Origin: an uncultured Succinivibrio sp.
GTDB taxonomy: Bacteria > Pseudomonadota > Gammaproteobacteria > Enterobacterales > Succinivibrionaceae
Length of the DNA stretch: 23,551 nt
Reading direction: 5' to 3'
Assembly: GCA_900767695.1 (NCBI GenBank)
Contig: CAAGAC010000095.1
Location: 1 to 23,551 of the forward strand
The notes beneath the pieces were generated by a model. It had not been told where the DNA came from, ran no database searches, and saw only the letters and a program-made list of their open reading frames with translations. Positions 21,567-23,551 of the stretch are shown here, one piece after another (the stretch's first letter is position 1; each line of letters starts with the position of its first letter). Both the position numbers and the translations under genes were made by a program.

Positions 21567-22856
21567 ATGGCTATTCTTAAGGAACCAGGTTACCGTCCCC
21601 GGATAGCAGATGCCAAGCTTGAGCTGATGCTGCGTGCTTTTGGCGGCGTCGAGATTGCTGGTCCTAAATGGTGTGGAAAAACATGGACTGCGCTTGCTCT
21701 TGCGCAGAGCGTGGATAGCCTGGATGACCCAGCCGCATTTGACAGGGCTGGAACCGACCCTGGTCTGGTTTTACAAGGCGACAGGCCTCACCTTGTTGAT
21801 GAATGGCAGGATGTTCCTGCTGTGTGGGATGCCGCGCGCCGCCTTATCGACAAGAATGCAGGTCGCAAAGGCCTCTTGATTCTGACAGGGTCCAGCCGCC
21901 CAAAGGATTTTGGAAAAATTCATCACAGCGGTGCGGGGCGCATTGCCAGGATGAGCATGAGCACGATGAGCTTGTTCGAGTCAGGGGACTCGACTGGAAA
22001 AGTAAGCCTTGCAGCGTTATTCAATGGCAGCTTTGAACCAGCGCGCCGTCGAACAGAAATAAAAGAAGTCGCGCGCTGGTGCTGCCGCGGCGGCTGGCCT
22101 TCAAATCTTGAAATCGAGGATCCGCTTGCCATGCTTACTGCGGGCGAGTATGTAAAAAGCCTTTGCGACATTACAGCGCCGCATATGGGGCTCAATCCTA
22201 AAACCTTGCGTGCTCTTATGCGTGCGATTGCCATGAATACAGCGCAAGCCCCAACCTTCAACACGCTAGCTGAAGACATGTCCGAAGGCGAGTCAGCCAA
22301 AGCTCCGAGCATGCCTACCTTATCTCGTTATCAGAACGCCCTTTCGGATCTGTATCTGCTCGAGGAATTGCCTGGCTGGGAACCTCCGGTCCGATCGAAG
22401 GCTCGTGTCAGAACAAAGCCAAAACTTTATTTCTGCGATCCTTCCCTGGCCGCCTCGCTTCTAGGTGTGACGCCAGTCATGCTTGAGCGCGATACACAGA
22501 CGTTGGGCAATCTGTTTGAAACGCTCGTAATGCGCGACCTGAATGTGTACTCAACTGCAAATCCAGCAATCGAGGCCCATCTTGCTTACTTCCGAGATGA
22601 AAAGGGGCGGGAATGCGATGCCATCCTTGAGCTTCCAGATGGCCGCTGGGCTGCTATTGAAATCAAGCTCAGCGACCTCAAGGTGACGGATGAGAATGTT
22701 GTGAAGCTCCTGGCCGTACGTGACAAGCTATGCGGAAATCCTGCCAGCAGGGTCAGACAGCCTTCGTTCCTGGCTTTCATCACAGGCCGTGGAGAGGCCG
22801 CCTACCAGCGCCGCGACGGGGTGTACGTCATCCCGATTGCAACCTTGGGACCTTAG
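21567..22856 (+). CDS. AAA ATPase with DUF4143-type C-terminal domain, function unknown
   Basis: 429 aa cytoplasmic protein. N-terminal ATPase: Walker A GPKWCGKT at 32-39, Walker B HLVDEWQ with D78/E79, and a sensor-like ILTGSSRP (about 104-111), the pattern of AAA_14/DUF4143 proteins. A middle helical region precedes the C-terminal domain: LGNLFETLVMRDL, then AYFRDEKGRECDAILEL and AAIEIKLS, which has the D...ExK arrangement of a PD-(D/E)xK nuclease-like fold; whether it is catalytic is not shown. The family is widespread and uncharacterised. Start ATG 21567 has AAGG seven bases upstream. The gene is visibly AT-richer than its neighbours, uses more A/T-ending codons, and is flanked on both sides by the 23-bp repeats, pointing to acquisition. 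Confidence 0.82.
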   Translation: MAILKEPGYRPRIADAKLELMLRAFGGVEIAGPKWCGKTWTALALAQSVDSLDDPAAFDRAGTDPGLVLQGDRPHLVDEWQDVPAVWDAARRLIDKNAGRKGLLILTGSSRPKDFGKIHHSGAGRIARMSMSTMSLFESGDSTGKVSLAALFNGSFEPARRRTEIKEVARWCCRGGWPSNLEIEDPLAMLTAGEYVKSLCDITAPHMGLNPKTLRALMRAIAMNTAQAPTFNTLAEDMSEGESAKAPSMPTLSRYQNALSDLYLLEELPGWEPPVRSKARVRTKPKLYFCDPSLAASLLGVTPVMLERDTQTLGNLFETLVMRDLNVYSTANPAIEAHLAYFRDEKGRECDAILELPDGRWAAIEIKLSDLKVTDENVVKLLAVRDKLCGNPASRVRQPSFLAFITGRGEAAYQRRDGVYVIPIATLGP

Positions 22857-22877
22857 GCAGGCTGCGCGGCAGCCTGC
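22857..22877 (+). terminator. hairpin directly after the ATPase gene
   Basis: GCAGGCTGC (22857-22865), loop GCG, GCAGCCTGC (22869-22877): a perfect 9-bp stem beginning on the base after the TAG stop. Only GCTTTGCT follows, so terminator strength is doubtful. Confidence 0.45.
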
Positions 22878-22929
22878 GCTTTGCTAGCAGCTTTACGAGG
22901 TCAGGCAGATCCTGGCCTTCCTTCATGCG

Positions 22930-23021
22930 GGCTTATAAGCTAAAGCTGGAATGGCGTAAAGCATACAGTCAGGTCGGCGTAAAACATAAAGTCAGATCGG
23001 CGTAAAACCTAAAGCCAAACG
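22930..23021 (+). repeat. four 23-bp repeats downstream of the ATPase gene
   Basis: Units at 22930 (degenerate, GGCTTATAAGCTAAAGC), 22953 (GGCGTAAAGCATACAGTC), 22976 (GGCGTAAAACATAAAGTC) and 22999 (GGCGTAAAACCTAAAGCC), again exactly 23 bp apart and in the same orientation as the upstream six. The last unit runs directly into the IstA-like reading frame. These units carry more G/C in the variable part (AGGTC, AGATC) than the upstream units. Confidence 0.92.
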
Positions 23022-23204
23022 CGCCCTTCACTTCGCCGACGGACTCTCAAAGAGGCAGATCGAGGCCGAGACCGGCTTGAGCTGGAGCACCGCCGCGAGG
23101 ATCATCGCACTGATCTCGGACACGGGGCTCCCATGGGAGAGGCTCGCGGCCGCTGACGACAGGCTCCTCGCCTCGGCGCTGGGGATCGCCGCAGCCGCGA
23201 GGAG
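22999..23204 (+). pseudogene. IS21 IstA-like N-terminal helix-turn-helix fragment
   Basis: Reading from 22999 gives KRALHFADGLSKRQIEAETG followed by LSWSTAARIIALISDTGLPW and ERLAAADDRLLASAL: the resolvase-like helix-turn-helix plus the GLxW...L..DD..L stretch that opens IS21-family IstA transposases. There is no start codon between the in-frame TAA in the preceding repeat unit and this motif. Coherent sequence ends around 23195-23204, where the good frame switches. It lacks the whole DDE domain, so it is a remnant. A different family with a similar HTH cannot be excluded. Confidence 0.55.
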
Positions 23205-23551
23205 ACCGAGGACTGCTTCAGGCTTGGCAGGCAGCGCGGCGATCTCGCCCACCCCAGGGTGTGGACGCCTGAAGTGCTTGAGGGCAGGCTGTTCGCCATG
23301 TTCGTCATCCTGGGCTACGAGACGTTCCTCCAGGAGCGCATGCGCAAGGCAAGGGAAATGCTGGGCGAAAACAACGGCGATCCCAGGTACGAGCTCAAGG
23401 GCAGCATCGACGCCGAGAAGAAGCTCAGGACCTGGATGGAGAACAGCCCGTTCGAGGAGATCATGCAGTGGTTCTACTGCGTGCGCGAGGTGACGGCGAG
23501 GACCAAGGCGGGCGGATGCAGTGGAGCATGGCCCTAATCGACCGCGACTGC
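23181..23551 (+). pseudogene. C-terminal fragment of an IS4/IS1634-like DDE transposase, running off the window
   Basis: In a different frame from the IstA-like piece, the sequence reads GDRRSREETEDCFRLGRQRG followed by DLAHPRVWTPEVLEGRLFAM and FVILGYETFLQERMRKAREM. This resembles the end of the IS1634 catalytic domain (E..F..LK.....R.......LEGKLF..F..L....L..RM); the Glu in ETEDCFR would be the third DDE residue. The two Asp residues that should lie upstream are absent. Near 23513-23520 the plausible frame shifts again (from RTKAGG to MQWSMALIDRDC). Broken mobile-element debris; family assignment is from remembered motifs only. Confidence 0.55.

Noticed and set aside
21390..23021. Plasmid replication origin with iterons
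   Set aside because: The period suits iterons, but no Rep gene, DnaA box or partition gene is visible, and core chromosomal genes are adjacent. A transposase-binding array fits better.

Overview
This GC-rich window (apart from one AT-richer island) comes from a gammaproteobacterium. The evidence is the gene order ruvC-ruvA-ruvB-ybgC-tolQ-tolR-tolA-(tag)-tolB-pal-cpoB, a long Q-loop CydA, a CydX-type small subunit and a CCA-encoding tRNA. A GC-rich relative of the Aeromonadales/Succinivibrionaceae is my guess, but genus cannot be read from the sequence.

Layout. (1) 1-72: a 5'-truncated tRNA-Thr(CGT). (2) 278-1688: exbD and tonB, forward. (3) 1689-9964, reverse: a compact gene train cydA-cydB-cydX-cydD-cydC followed after 17 nt by a TonB-dependent outer-membrane receptor. 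(4) 10250-10765: exbB, forward and divergent from cydA, with a Fur-like palindrome in the shared control region. Together (2)-(4) read as a bd-type quinol oxidase, its CydDC assembly transporter, and a complete TonB import system (receptor, ExbB, ExbD, TonB). The receptor has heme-receptor-like motifs, so a link between heme or iron supply and oxidase assembly is plausible.

(5) 10916-12058: an ImmA/IrrE-type zinc metallopeptidase gene whose first 28 codons are cut off by an in-frame amber codon. (6) 12284-14552: ruvC, ruvA, ruvB (Holliday junction processing). (7) 14542-21200: ybgC, tolQ, tolR, tolA, tag, tolB, pal, cpoB, the cell-envelope constriction machine. Two oddities stand out: TolQ carries a ~104-residue Pro/Gln-rich C-terminal tail, and a 3-methyladenine DNA glycosylase gene sits between tolA and tolB. 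Hairpins of one sequence family follow tolA, pal and cpoB.

(8) 21201-23551: a mobile or accessory zone. Six 23-bp direct repeats (exact 23-bp period) precede an AT-richer AAA/DUF4143-type ATPase gene, and four more in the same orientation and period follow it. The second block runs straight into an IstA-like (IS21-type) helix-turn-helix fragment. That fragment then changes frame into the C-terminus of an IS4/IS1634-like DDE transposase, which itself shifts frame at the window edge. The simplest reading is an ATPase module inserted into, or mobilised by, a transposase-binding repeat array.
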